Below are positions 1 through 8,490 of a stretch of DNA of 37,558 nucleotides, piece by piece. The DNA is taken from positions 1-37,558 of the forward strand of contig JABWBI010000007.1 of the NCBI GenBank assembly GCA_013360565.1. Reading direction: 5' to 3'. The notes under the pieces were generated by a model. It was not told the origin of the DNA. It ran no database searches and saw only the letters and a list, made by a program, of their open reading frames with translations. A program made the position numbers and the translations under genes. How positions within the stretch are numbered: position 1 is the stretch's first letter; every line of letters begins with the position of its first letter. The DNA comes from Candidatus Sumerlaeia bacterium. Its GTDB lineage: Bacteria > Sumerlaeota > Sumerlaeia > JABWBI01.

Positions 1-747
1 CTGGGCCACGTGCTCGGCCAGGCCATGGCTCTGGTCGGCGGTCCCGCCGGTGGTCAGCCGCCGCTCCCGCCGGGAATCCCGCGGGCTGAGCCCGGTCATC
101 TCCGGGACGTCTACACCTACGAAGTCCGGGACGGCGAGACGCTGACAGTCGAGCTCGAGTGCGAATTCGACGGCTATCTCTACCTCATCGACTCGCGCGG
201 ACAGTTGATCGCCGAGAACAACGACTACGGCAACATGCGCGCCGCTCGCATCGCAAACGCCGTCATCCCCGAAGCGGGCGAGTGCTGGATCGTCGTCACC
301 ACCTACGGGGCAGGCCAGCAGGGGGCCTACAGGCTCAGCATCGGCGCGCTGTCCGCCGCGCCCACCGACACGCCGATCGCCCCCGGGCAGACGATCGAGG
401 GGACCCTGGAGCCGGGCGATGAAGCACCGCTGCCGGGCGCGCTCACGTCGGGCCACGCGCCGATGCTTGTCGCCCATCGCCACAATGGTCATTTCCGCGA
501 CGGCTTCACCGTCACCGCGCAGCCCGGAGACACCCTCGAGGCCCGCGTCGAGGCCACGTTCGACACCTATCTCTACATCTTCGGCCCCGACGGCCGGGTG
601 GCCGCCTGGAACGACAACTCTGGGGGCACGCGCAACTCCATGATCGATCTGTCCGTCGAGCAGAGTGGCGTTCACCGCATCATCGTCACGAGCTATGCTC
701 CCCAGACCGGCGGACCTTACACACTCACCTTGTCGGCGCAGCCCTGA
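1..747 (+). CDS. Secreted protein with two PPC-like beta-sandwich domains (5' end cut by window)
   Basis: The reading frame is open to the first base of the window, so the true N-terminus is probably missing; a GTG at 10 is the first internal start-like codon. The visible part has two related halves. Counting from position 10, the first is at about residues 30-112 and the second at about 150-245. Each carries the pattern of bacterial pre-peptidase C-terminal (PPC) domains: a GETLTVE or GDTLEAR strand, an FDGYLYL or FDTYLYI strand, an acidic N-D-N/Y loop, and a final Y-x-L-x-I/L strand. PPC domains usually sit at the C-terminus of secreted proteases and other exported proteins, so an extracytoplasmic role is inferred. 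No catalytic domain is visible, and one may lie upstream. It ends 20 bp from the 3' end of the convergent tmRNA. Domain call is fairly confident, function unknown. Confidence 0.75.
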   Translation: MGHVLGQAMALVGGPAGGQPPLPPGIPRAEPGHLRDVYTYEVRDGETLTVELECEFDGYLYLIDSRGQLIAENNDYGNMRAARIANAVIPEAGECWIVVTTYGAGQQGAYRLSIGALSAAPTDTPIAPGQTIEGTLEPGDEAPLPGALTSGHAPMLVAHRHNGHFRDGFTVTAQPGDTLEARVEATFDTYLYIFGPDGRVAAWNDNSGGTRNSMIDLSVEQSGVHRIIVTSYAPQTGGPYTLTLSAQP

Positions 748-767
748 GTCGGCGGCGAGGGAAAAGG

Positions 768-1125
768 TGGTGGAGGCGGCGGGAGTCGAACCCGCGTCCG
801 AAGAGCTCGCCGGACAGGGACTACAGGCTTAGCCGAACTTGAGGATTCGCCACGGCGGCCAGGGATTCGGCGCCCAAGCCGCCGCCGCTAGTTCGTTGGG
901 GTCTCACCTCGGAGGGACGAACGGCCCTCGTCGGCCAGCCCGCTGGTCGACGCCTCGTCCGGGGACGCGGGCAAACCCCGGGGAGACGGGCCGCCTAATC
1001 AGGCAGCCAGAGCGAGAGTTTCGTCTGCACTCTTTGGTTGTGCCACCGTGGTTTACGAGACCAGATGACGTCCTCGGCCTGCCCCTGCCGCGGTGACCAC
1101 TCCCCGTCGAAACCGGAGCGCCCCC
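768..1125 (-). ncRNA. ssrA: tmRNA (SsrA), one-piece, tag ending ADETLALAA
   Basis: This is the transfer-messenger RNA that rescues stalled ribosomes and adds a degradation tag. Read on the minus strand it begins GGGGGCGCTCCGG followed by the conserved TTTCGACGGGG. It ends with a T-arm containing GGTTCGACTCCC and an encoded CCA at 770-768. The 5' GGGGGCG pairs over 7 bp with CGCCTCC near the 3' end (one G-U), closing the acceptor stem. A short reading frame at 1028-999 gives ADETLALAA and a TGA stop. The LAA end is what ClpXP recognises in known tags. GCA at 1028-1026 is taken as the resume codon by analogy with other tags; an upstream in-frame GCA would give a longer tag, AQPKSADETLALAA. Its length of 358 nt is typical of one-piece tmRNA. 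Very confident apart from the exact resume codon. Confidence 0.97.
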
Positions 1126-1143
1126 ACGGGCAGAGAGGTCATT

Positions 1144-1172
1144 CAGCTACCACGACTTTCGCTCCAGGTCAA
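1144..1172 (-). promoter_or_regulatory. Sigma70-like promoter of tmRNA
   Basis: On the minus strand, TTGACC (1172-1167) and TAGCTG (1149-1144) are separated by exactly 17 bp. The -10 element lies 18 nt before the mature tmRNA 5' end. That predicts a leader of roughly ten nucleotides, consistent with known RNase P trimming of pre-tmRNA. The site falls in the short gap after the stop of the upstream minus-strand gene. Inferred from sequence and position only. Confidence 0.55.
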
Positions 1173-1194
1173 GGGCGAGGCCACTCTGAAGTCC

Positions 1195-3897
1195 TCAATC
1201 CGCCCCCAGGAGGACCAGCCCCGCCGGCACCGGCGAGGCGTAGGTGAAGCGCACGGCATCGGCGGAGACGACCTGCGTGCCGGGGACGCTGCTGCGAAGC
1301 ACGACGGCGCCTGCCGTCCCGGCGTCGAAGATGAAACGCCCCAGGAGTACCCACTGGCTGCCGTTGATCGTTTGGTTCTGCGGCGTGCTTGTAGTACCTC
1401 CCGCGTGCGTGACTTCGTAAGGCGCCGCCGTCGCGCGGTTCGACGACGCGACCCACCAGGCATAGACATCATAGAACCCGGCCCGGGGGATCGACGGGCG
1501 CCATGTCGCCGACGATGCCCCGCCGTCGCCGAAGTGGTAGAGCGAGTTCGTGAGGTAGTGCCCGCTGTTGGCGGAAGAGGGCCACGATCCGGCGGTCGAG
1601 AACTCCGCATCGGTGTTGTCAATGATGAGATCGGGCGGCGCGGCGGAAAAGACCACTTCAACCTGCACGCTGCCATTGACCGTCTGCTGAATGCTGAGCG
1701 AGTCCCCGGTGATGGAGAAGGGAACGCTGGAGCCGTTCACGAGCACGTCGATGGGCTGCTCGGTGCTGGTCAGGCGGGCGGTCAGCCGCCAATCGGTGCT
1801 CTGAAGGAGATCGAACTCGAGCGCGGCGCGCCCCTGAGTGGGCGACCAGACCGCGTCAACCAGACGCGCCGGCTGCCACTGGGTGAGAAGCATCGGCGTG
1901 TCGCGGGCGAGGATCTCGGCAATCACCGGCGGGCCGATCCAGGCATTGTTGCGATTGCTCTCGCAGGAGTCGACGTAGTTCCAGAGCGTGGCGGTCGACT
2001 CCCCGAGGAGCGTGCGACCGAAGATGTGGGGGAAGGCCACGTAGACGGAGTTGCCGTTGTAGGTGGTCGTGAACGGATAGACCTGAGAGCCGTCGTACCA
2101 TGCCGGGTAGGCGGCGGCGTAGCGGTCTTCGTACTGCTGGAGTGCATTGCCGCCGAACTCGATGAAGGGGGCATAGGTTGTGTGAATCACACCGTCGGCC
2201 GAGAGGATGTTGGAGGCGCCCCACGGGTCCTGCGTGCCGAGGACCGCGCGGGTGAACGCCTCGTTCTCCATGAAGCCGAGGACGAGGCTCTGCGAGCCGA
2301 TCAGGCCCTGGGCCCGGGCCCAGTCGGTGTACCACAGGCGCGCAACATAGCCGACGCAGATGCGCGCGACGTGGGCCGCGAACTTCTCCTCGAGCGCCGA
2401 TTGCCCGAGCGCGCGGGCCATCTTCACGCAGGCGATGGTCCCGGCGAGCGTCGCCGCATAGGGATCGCCGGTTCCCGTGCTCCAGCCGTGGTCGCCGTTG
2501 ACCACCGTCATCCAGCACCAGTCGTGCCCGAGGTCGAAGTAACGGTAGATGCGCTGGACGGCATTCCAGCGGGTCGAGACGAAGGGCCAGTCGCCTGAGC
2601 GGGTGGCGTAGGCCTGGAGCCCGAGGAGGGGCAGCGCATTGCCCCAGTCGATGTCGTAGCGATGGGGGCCGACGCCGGTGATGTGGTACGTCCAGATGTA
2701 GGACTCGCCGGTGAAGGGCTCGGTCTCCTCGTTCCAGGGCTGCTTGGGCGTGCCCGGCGCGTAGGGTGGCATGGTGAACCCGGTCGAGAGATACGTGTTC
2801 CAGGCATTGGTGATGGCGGCCTGATTGGCGGGTGTCAACAGGGGCCACGCCACCGCAGCGTTGGTCATCCCGGCATAGGCCATGTCGACGGCATTGGTCA
2901 CCCACGGTCCGGCCAAGTGGCCCACCAGATCGTTGAGCAGTACCTGGCGCGCGGCTTGGCCAGGTGGGCGCAGGTAGCCACGCTCCTCGATGGGCGGCAG
3001 TGGCAGCTCGTAGGACGCGCTGGTGCCGCTGACGTGCGCGAAGGGCCCCTGCGCCGTCAGACAGTTCGTGTTCGTGATGCCGCCCTCGACCGAGGCGGGG
3101 TAGCCATGGCTCATGGCGAAGGCGAGCACGGGAGAGACGGGTGCGACGAACGGGCCTGAAGCGGTGAACTGCTCTGTGAAGCGCACGGCCTCTCGGCCGG
3201 ATGTGATGGCGGATGTGAATGACGTGAGCACGGGAATCTCGCGGGCCGCCCAGGTCTCGCAGTCGTCGATCAAGGCGCTGAGGGCCGAGGCCGGGAGATT
3301 CGCCGGCAAGCTGGCGATGCCGCGGGGAGTGAGAATGCGCACCTCGCCGATGCCGCCGGGGTCCTGGACGGTCAGGGTGTTCGCGGTCATGCTCCACGAC
3401 GCCGGATTGAAGCCGCTGCGGAAGGCGATGAGGATCGGGTTGCAGCTCGCACTCTGCGCGCGCACGAGAATCCAATGGCGCGTGCGGCCTGTCTGAGCGG
3501 GTTCGCGCTGAGCGATGAATGTCGAGCCGGTGAAGCGGATCTCCATCTGCGTCCCGAAAGTCGCCGAGAAGCCGGGATAGAGGAGCGTGTAGCGAATCTG
3601 AGAGGGCTCTCCCGGGCTGCCGCCGCTGATGGCGAGCGTCTTCTGCGTCGCGTCGAGGCTGACCACCGACGCGGTGCCGGTCCCGAGGCCGAAGGTCCCA
3701 CGCAGATCGGGCTCGGTCGGGAACGTCTCGAAATGGGTCGGCGTGACAAGCAGCGTGAGAAGGCCATCCTCGTTGATGCGTCCGAATCGGCCGAAGCCGT
3801 CCGGAAACGTCTCGGCCGAGCCACTCAGGCTGGCCATCAGCACGGCAACTGCGCTGATTCGGATCGCGGTGCACCGTCTCTGTCTGGAAATCCCCAT
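1195..3897 (-). CDS. Secreted 900-aa protein with helical glycosidase-like core and golvesin-C-like C-terminal domain
   Basis: The N-terminus is a classic signal peptide (basic MGISRQRR, a hydrophobic stretch, then ASLSGSAE), so the protein is exported. The start ATG follows a GAGGA ribosome site. The first ~270 residues look beta-rich. About residues 290-640 are rich in Trp, Tyr and Asp and alternate helix-like segments with motifs such as HRYDIDWGNALPLL, DLGHDWCWMTVVNGDHGW and YAATLAG. This resembles alpha/alpha-toroid polysaccharide-active enzymes, but no family signature is certain. Near the C-terminus (about 745-885), segments DNTDAEF, HYLTNSLYHFGDG and GFYDVYAWWV match golvesin C-terminal-like or carbohydrate-binding modules of secreted bacterial enzymes. 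A role on an extracellular polymer is inferred. It sits 20 bp downstream of the FG-GAP protein on the same strand. Function unproven. Confidence 0.75.
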   Translation of the reverse strand: MGISRQRRCTAIRISAVAVLMASLSGSAETFPDGFGRFGRINEDGLLTLLVTPTHFETFPTEPDLRGTFGLGTGTASVVSLDATQKTLAISGGSPGEPSQIRYTLLYPGFSATFGTQMEIRFTGSTFIAQREPAQTGRTRHWILVRAQSASCNPILIAFRSGFNPASWSMTANTLTVQDPGGIGEVRILTPRGIASLPANLPASALSALIDDCETWAAREIPVLTSFTSAITSGREAVRFTEQFTASGPFVAPVSPVLAFAMSHGYPASVEGGITNTNCLTAQGPFAHVSGTSASYELPLPPIEERGYLRPPGQAARQVLLNDLVGHLAGPWVTNAVDMAYAGMTNAAVAWPLLTPANQAAITNAWNTYLSTGFTMPPYAPGTPKQPWNEETEPFTGESYIWTYHITGVGPHRYDIDWGNALPLLGLQAYATRSGDWPFVSTRWNAVQRIYRYFDLGHDWCWMTVVNGDHGWSTGTGDPYAATLAGTIACVKMARALGQSALEEKFAAHVARICVGYVARLWYTDWARAQGLIGSQSLVLGFMENEAFTRAVLGTQDPWGASNILSADGVIHTTYAPFIEFGGNALQQYEDRYAAAYPAWYDGSQVYPFTTTYNGNSVYVAFPHIFGRTLLGESTATLWNYVDSCESNRNNAWIGPPVIAEILARDTPMLLTQWQPARLVDAVWSPTQGRAALEFDLLQSTDWRLTARLTSTEQPIDVLVNGSSVPFSITGDSLSIQQTVNGSVQVEVVFSAAPPDLIIDNTDAEFSTAGSWPSSANSGHYLTNSLYHFGDGGASSATWRPSIPRAGFYDVYAWWVASSNRATAAPYEVTHAGGTTSTPQNQTINGSQWVLLGRFIFDAGTAGAVVLRSSVPGTQVVSADAVRFTYASPVPAGLVLLGAD

Positions 3898-3917
3898 GGC
3901 AATCCTCGCCCCGCGAG

Positions 3918-6212
3918 TCAGTGCCGGCCGCGGTAGATGAGCAGATGCTCGTGGCTCAGCAGGGCAAGGTCATCAAGGCCGTCTTCGTCCAAGTCCCCGA
4001 CCGCCAGTTCCCGCGGCTCGACGGTGATTTCGCTCAGGCTCCGGTCCCAGTCGCCCCGGCGCTCGTTGACTGTCTCGAACACCTGAAAGCGCCAGAGCTC
4101 TTCCAAGCCTCCCTCCGCGCCGCGCCAGCGGTGAGCGAAGAGCACATGATGCCGGTGATCCGTGAGATGGGCGAGGAGGCCGCTGGCGCCCCAGGCGAGC
4201 GTCTCGACCCGGCCGAAGCGGCCATCGTCGAGCGGCGAGCCGAGCGTCGCCAGCTGCTCCAGCGGGGGATGGGTCACACCACCGAACAGAAGCACGACGG
4301 CGCCGGCTCCCTTGGCCGCGAGATCCGTGATCCCGTCGCCGTCCCAGTCACCGACCGCCAGCCGCTGCGGAGAGTCCAGATCGGTTTCCACCTCCCCGAT
4401 GACTTCCCATTGACCGTCGGCCCCTGGCGCGGCGACAGAGACGATCCCCGAGACCCGGTCCAGCGCGAAGATCATCGGAGGCCGCCCGGTGGAGCGAGCA
4501 AGCGCGCAGACGGCCACAATCTGTGCGCCGGGCCGGTCGACGACGATCTGGCCCCGCACCTGGGGGTTCGGGGGCGAGGTGAGCGAGAGAATCCTCACCA
4601 GTCCGGCCCGGGCGAGGAGCATCTGCGGACTGCCGTCGCCGTTGAGGTCCCCGACCCAGAGCTGGTTGGGCCCCACACCCTCGAAGAAGGTCGGCGGTAT
4701 CCGGAAGCGGCTGTCGAGACTCTCCCAAGACCCGGGTTGCGATGTGACGTACACCGCCGGTGGCCGGTACTGATAGAACAGAGTCATGTCCTCCGCCCCG
4801 TCACCGTTGACATCCCCCACCCAGATCGACGACGGGTCGTCGCTCGCGAAGCCCGGAAGCCTCAGCGTTTCCGCGGACGCCGCCTGTCCCGAGAGGAGGC
4901 CTGAGAACACCTGGGTGACCAGCGCGTCTGAGCTGTCCCGGCCGATGACCAGCAGATCCAACCCGGGGGCGGCATCCAATTCACCGCCCGCTGCCGCGAG
5001 CGGCCTGAGCGCAACAGGGAGTGGCTGAGGCGGAACGGACTGGGCGCCCGGCGGCGGCGCCAGGGCGACGGTGCCCTCCGCTCGGCTGATCAGCACCAGC
5101 CGCCCATCGGACAGCCGCTGTGCCGAATCCACCTCGTTGAGAGCGGACGGTGCGTGACGCCGCAGCGACCGCGCCGCGTCCGACCTGACGAGCAGCGCCT
5201 CTGCTCCGCCTCGGACCGGCAAGTACACCGCCTCCGGTCCCTCTCCCAGTGAGCCCGCCAGGAGGGAGATCTGATCAGCGGCGTCAGATTGCGGCAGGGC
5301 GACACGCTGCGGAGAGCCGAACGCCGCGGCTGACACGCTGCTGAGCGGTTCAGCGGGGGCGAGGAGTCTGGCGATGCCCGAGGCACTCTCGAGTGTGAGA
5401 AGCCCCATGCGACCGGAGATCGCAAAGGGGGCCCAATCGAGCGCGGCCCCGACCTCGATCACTGTCTCACCGCCCGCAGCGCCCTGCCCATCATTGAAGA
5501 GGACATGGACCCGGCTCGACTCGCGTGACAGCCAGAGCAGATCTTGGAACCCATCGTCGTTCCAATCGGCGAGCCGCGGCGCGTCGCTGGGCATCGAAGT
5601 CAACGGGACCGTCCAGCGCGTGGTCAGGGTGCGATCCTCCCCGGCCGTGACCAAGGCAACCCGGGCCGGCCGCTCGCGCGTCGCCGTGACCAGGAGCTCG
5701 GGCCGACCATCCGTGTCCCAGTCGGTGACGAGCACATGGCGAGCCGGCGCGCGCAACCGCCGCGCAGTCTCGAAAGTGCGAGGCTCGCTCTGGAAGAACA
5801 CAGCCCCGCCCCCTCGCTCGCTGCCGACGGCGATGTCCGCCAAGCCGTCGCCGTCGATGTCCCCCGCGGCCAGCTGATCCACCTGTCGTCCCGTGATGAG
5901 TTCGGCTTTGACGTGGATGCGCTCCGGCGGCATGTCGCTCTCGGCATCCGGCGAAGCGGCCGCAGCCTGGCTCTCCGTCATGCCGTAGAACAGATCGATC
6001 GTCCCGTTGGCATTGTTGACCGCCAGGATGTCCCGCCGCCCGTCGCCATCGATGTCCAGGATCGTCAAGTCCTGGCTCTGCTCGTCGACGCGGTAGATGA
6101 GCGGCCGTTCAAGTGGGACGGGGTTCTCCCGCCGCTCCGGGGCCGCCGCCTGCTGGGCGGGCGACAACGGCGAGAGGAGAACGGGGAGTGCAAGGGCAAG
6201 CAAACGGTGCAA
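3918..6212 (-). CDS. Exported FG-GAP/VCBS-repeat beta-propeller protein
   Basis: This 764-residue protein is built of repeated blocks containing the calcium-binding pattern D-x-D-G-D-G followed by D-L/I, for example DIDGDGRRDIL, DIDGDGLADIAV, DWNDDGFQDLLW, DVNGDGAEDM, DLNGDGSPQML, DWDGDGITDLA and DLDEDGLDDLAL. These are FG-GAP/VCBS repeats, which fold into a beta-propeller and bind calcium in integrin-like and bacterial surface proteins. The chosen start is TTG at 6212: it has a GAGG site 7 nt upstream and gives a clean signal peptide (LHRLLALALPVLLSPLSPAQQ). A TTG at 6272 in the same frame would add 20 residues in front of it and bury the signal. It lies 78 bp downstream of hslU. Surface or periplasmic location is inferred; ligand unknown. 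Confidence 0.85.
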   Translation of the reverse strand: MHRLLALALPVLLSPLSPAQQAAAPERRENPVPLERPLIYRVDEQSQDLTILDIDGDGRRDILAVNNANGTIDLFYGMTESQAAAASPDAESDMPPERIHVKAELITGRQVDQLAAGDIDGDGLADIAVGSERGGGAVFFQSEPRTFETARRLRAPARHVLVTDWDTDGRPELLVTATRERPARVALVTAGEDRTLTTRWTVPLTSMPSDAPRLADWNDDGFQDLLWLSRESSRVHVLFNDGQGAAGGETVIEVGAALDWAPFAISGRMGLLTLESASGIARLLAPAEPLSSVSAAAFGSPQRVALPQSDAADQISLLAGSLGEGPEAVYLPVRGGAEALLVRSDAARSLRRHAPSALNEVDSAQRLSDGRLVLISRAEGTVALAPPPGAQSVPPQPLPVALRPLAAAGGELDAAPGLDLLVIGRDSSDALVTQVFSGLLSGQAASAETLRLPGFASDDPSSIWVGDVNGDGAEDMTLFYQYRPPAVYVTSQPGSWESLDSRFRIPPTFFEGVGPNQLWVGDLNGDGSPQMLLARAGLVRILSLTSPPNPQVRGQIVVDRPGAQIVAVCALARSTGRPPMIFALDRVSGIVSVAAPGADGQWEVIGEVETDLDSPQRLAVGDWDGDGITDLAAKGAGAVVLLFGGVTHPPLEQLATLGSPLDDGRFGRVETLAWGASGLLAHLTDHRHHVLFAHRWRGAEGGLEELWRFQVFETVNERRGDWDRSLSEITVEPRELAVGDLDEDGLDDLALLSHEHLLIYRGRH

Positions 6213-6290
6213 GGCTGGACCTCGGAGGGTGATGAACCCCAGACCGTGGCCCGAAATCGCACCCGTTCTCAACGCTTTTTGGGTGCCCTC

Positions 6291-7700
6291 TCAGAGGATG
6301 AAACGGCTCAGATCCTCGCTCTGGGCCAGCTCGCCCAGGCGAGAGCGGACGAAGTCCGCATCGACGGTGAGCTGCCTCGGGCCGCCGTCCGGCGCGTCGA
6401 AGGCAACCTCCTCGAGCACCTTGTCCAGCAGCGTGTGAAGCCGCCGGGCCCCGATCTGCTCGGTGAGCCGGTTCACGCGCTCGGCCGTCTGAGCGATCTC
6501 GGCGATCCCGCCAGCAGCGAAGGTGACTTCGACGCCGTCAGTCGCCAGCAGTGCGGCCGCCTGCTTGGTCAGCGCATTCTCCGGCTCGACGAGGATGCGG
6601 TGGAAGTCTGCCGCAGTCAGGGGATCCAGCTGCGCCCGCAGTGGAAAACGGCCCTGCAGCTCCGGGATCAAGTCACTCGGCTTCGTCGCGTGAAACGCGC
6701 CCGAGGCGATGAACAGGATGTGGTCGGTCCGGACAACCCCATGCTTCGTGAAGACGGCCGAGCCCTCGACGATGGGCAGCAGGTCACGCTGCACTCCCTC
6801 GCGCGACACATCCGGACCTCGGGTGTCGCCCCCCCGCCCTGCGATCTTGTCGATTTCATCAATGAAGATGATTCCCAGCTCCTCCGCGCGATTCACTCCC
6901 GAGCGCACGGCCTTCTCGTCGTCGATGCGGCGCTCGATCTCCTGGCCCAGGAGGACTGGGCGGGCCTCCTCCACCGTCATCTCTCGTCGGCGCACCCGGC
7001 CCGGCAGCATTTTGTCGAGCATGTCCTGAAACTGAGATGCCGCCTCGTCACCGCCCGCGCCCGGCATGAAGGCCGTCACCTGGGGGCCGCGCTCGCGCAC
7101 CTCGATCTCCACACGCCGCGCCTCGAGCTCCCCCGCGGCCAGCCGCTGCCGCATCTTCTCTCGGCTCCGATGATAGCGCTGTGCGCGATTCTCCTCGGGA
7201 GTCTCGGTGCCGGCGGGCACATCGGGCACGCCGGACCGCTGCTCCTCCGCCCAGGGCTCATAGCCGGGAGGTGGAGGCAGCAGCGCGTCGAGCAGGCGCT
7301 CGGTCACCGCAGCCTGGGCTGCCGGTCGGATCTCCTCGGCCAGCTCGCCTCGCACCATGTTGACGGCGACTTCCGCCAAGTCGCGAACCATCGACTCGAC
7401 ATCGCGGCCAACATACCCGACTTCGGTGTACTTCGTGGCCTCGACTTTCACGAAGGGTGCTCCGGCGAGCCGGGCGAGGCGCCGGGCGATCTCGGTCTTC
7501 CCCACGCCCGTGGGACCGATGAGCAGGATGTTCTTGGGAGTGATCTCGTCACGGAGAGGCGGTGCCACGAGGCGGCGCCGGGTCCGATTGCGCAGGGCGA
7601 TGGCAACCATGCGCTTGGCCTGCCCTTGCCCCACGATGTATTTGTCGAGCTCGGTGACGATCTGCCGCGGCGTGAGGTCAAGAGGGGACCCGAAAGCCAT
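6291..7700 (-). CDS. hslU: ATP-dependent protease ATPase subunit HslU (ClpY)
   Basis: HslU is the hexameric AAA+ unfoldase of the cytoplasmic HslUV protease. It unfolds substrates and feeds them to the HslV peptidase. The N-terminus LTPRQIVTELDKYIVGQ is diagnostic of the family. The Walker A motif GPTGVGKT lies at residues 62-69 and Walker B IIFIDEID at 277-284, with the charged intermediate (I) domain between them, then the ELQGRFPLRAQL region. The C-terminus is EDLSRFIL, the tail that in characterised HslU docks into HslV and activates it. At 469 aa it is slightly longer than the ~443 aa of E. coli. The ATG at 7700 is preceded by GGAG; a GTG at 7712 is less likely. No hslV lies next to it; the upstream gene encodes a lipoprotein. 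The retained tail implies HslV exists elsewhere. Confidence 0.96.
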   Translation of the reverse strand: MAFGSPLDLTPRQIVTELDKYIVGQGQAKRMVAIALRNRTRRRLVAPPLRDEITPKNILLIGPTGVGKTEIARRLARLAGAPFVKVEATKYTEVGYVGRDVESMVRDLAEVAVNMVRGELAEEIRPAAQAAVTERLLDALLPPPPGYEPWAEEQRSGVPDVPAGTETPEENRAQRYHRSREKMRQRLAAGELEARRVEIEVRERGPQVTAFMPGAGGDEAASQFQDMLDKMLPGRVRRREMTVEEARPVLLGQEIERRIDDEKAVRSGVNRAEELGIIFIDEIDKIAGRGGDTRGPDVSREGVQRDLLPIVEGSAVFTKHGVVRTDHILFIASGAFHATKPSDLIPELQGRFPLRAQLDPLTAADFHRILVEPENALTKQAAALLATDGVEVTFAAGGIAEIAQTAERVNRLTEQIGARRLHTLLDKVLEEVAFDAPDGGPRQLTVDADFVRSRLGELAQSEDLSRFIL

Positions 7701-7740
7701 GGAACGCTCCACGATGAGGGACGTGAGCCGGCCGGGCAGG

Positions 7741-8421
7741 TCAGAGGTTGCGGAAATTGAGCGGGTTGGAGAAGTAGGTTCGCCTCAGCTCACGGGCGAT
7801 GCGCTGGCCAAGCTCATCCGCCGCGGCGAGCCACGATCCGAACCACTCCCGGTCGCGGTCACGTCTCTCCCACTCCGCCGTGGGTTCGCGGCCGGCCTGC
7901 TCCTGGGCGTGGAGGTCAACGACATCCCAGATCTGAACCTGATATTCGACGGTCGAGGCCCAGGTGTCGATGGTCCGGTTGTGCGCAGTCCGGGCGGCGA
8001 AGATCTGACCCGTGACGATCTTGTCGACCTCCAGATCACGGCCATAGTCCGACAGGGGGATCGCTCGCATCAGGGCATCGATCTGTGCATCGGTCATCTC
8101 CGGATGCTCGCGCTTGAGCGTGCGCGCCTGCTCGAGAAGGTAGCGCCGGAGATCGTAGGGAGGCACGACCACGACATTGTCGACCGTGTCCAGCTGGCGG
8201 GCCAGGCTCTCAGCCACCCACGCCCCGACATTTCGATTCTGCCGCACATCGGTCGAGCCGAACCACCAGCCCTCGTACGAAAAGGTCTGGCCGGTGATGC
8301 TCTCGGGAGCGCTGAACGGCATGACGGCGATGCGCACCGGACGCGATCCCGCATAGGGGGCACGGCCGCACGCGAGGAGCATGAGACTGAGCGCGGTGAG
8401 CGCGAGCAAGCGAACGGTCAC
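7741..8421 (-). CDS. CsgG/LpoB-like lipoprotein
   Basis: From GTG at 8421 the protein begins MTVRLLALTALSLMLLACGR, a textbook lipoprotein signal with lipobox LLAC. A GGAGG site lies 6 nt before this codon, which is why it is preferred over the GTG at 8463 that would add 14 residues. After lipidation the mature protein starts with a strand RIAVMPF. Later come VGAWVAESLARQLDTVDNVVVV and EVDKIVTGQIF. This order is seen in the CsgG/LpoB/TolB-N-like fold of periplasmic lipoproteins, where the strand-helix-strand core binds partner proteins. The match is by pattern only, and it is too short for a CsgG channel. Attachment to the outer or inner membrane is inferred. It lies between the kinase gene (69 bp upstream) and hslU (40 bp downstream), so the three may be co-transcribed. 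Confidence 0.7.
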   Translation of the reverse strand: MTVRLLALTALSLMLLACGRAPYAGSRPVRIAVMPFSAPESITGQTFSYEGWWFGSTDVRQNRNVGAWVAESLARQLDTVDNVVVVPPYDLRRYLLEQARTLKREHPEMTDAQIDALMRAIPLSDYGRDLEVDKIVTGQIFAARTAHNRTIDTWASTVEYQVQIWDVVDLHAQEQAGREPTAEWERRDRDREWFGSWLAAADELGQRIARELRRTYFSNPLNFRNL

Positions 8422-8490
8422 CAGGAACCTCCGGGCCACATGAGCAGCGGGAATCTGCACCACAGCGCGGGAGGACTCAACAGGAAAAGC

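Noticed and set aside
768-1125. A CRISPR array or tRNA cluster in the tmRNA region
   Set aside because: The acceptor stem, TTTCGACGGGG and tag frame identify one tmRNA; no repeats or additional tRNA features were seen.
1093-2598. 501-aa plus-strand open frame opposite the secreted protein
   Set aside because: Its composition (Arg/Gly/Val-rich without motifs) is that of an antisense shadow in GC-rich DNA, and it overlaps the tmRNA 5' end.
6259-6286. Hairpin GCACCC / GGGTGC between hslU and the FG-GAP gene as an intrinsic terminator
   Set aside because: The stem is only 6 bp, the loop is 16 nt and there is no clear T-run after it on the minus strand.
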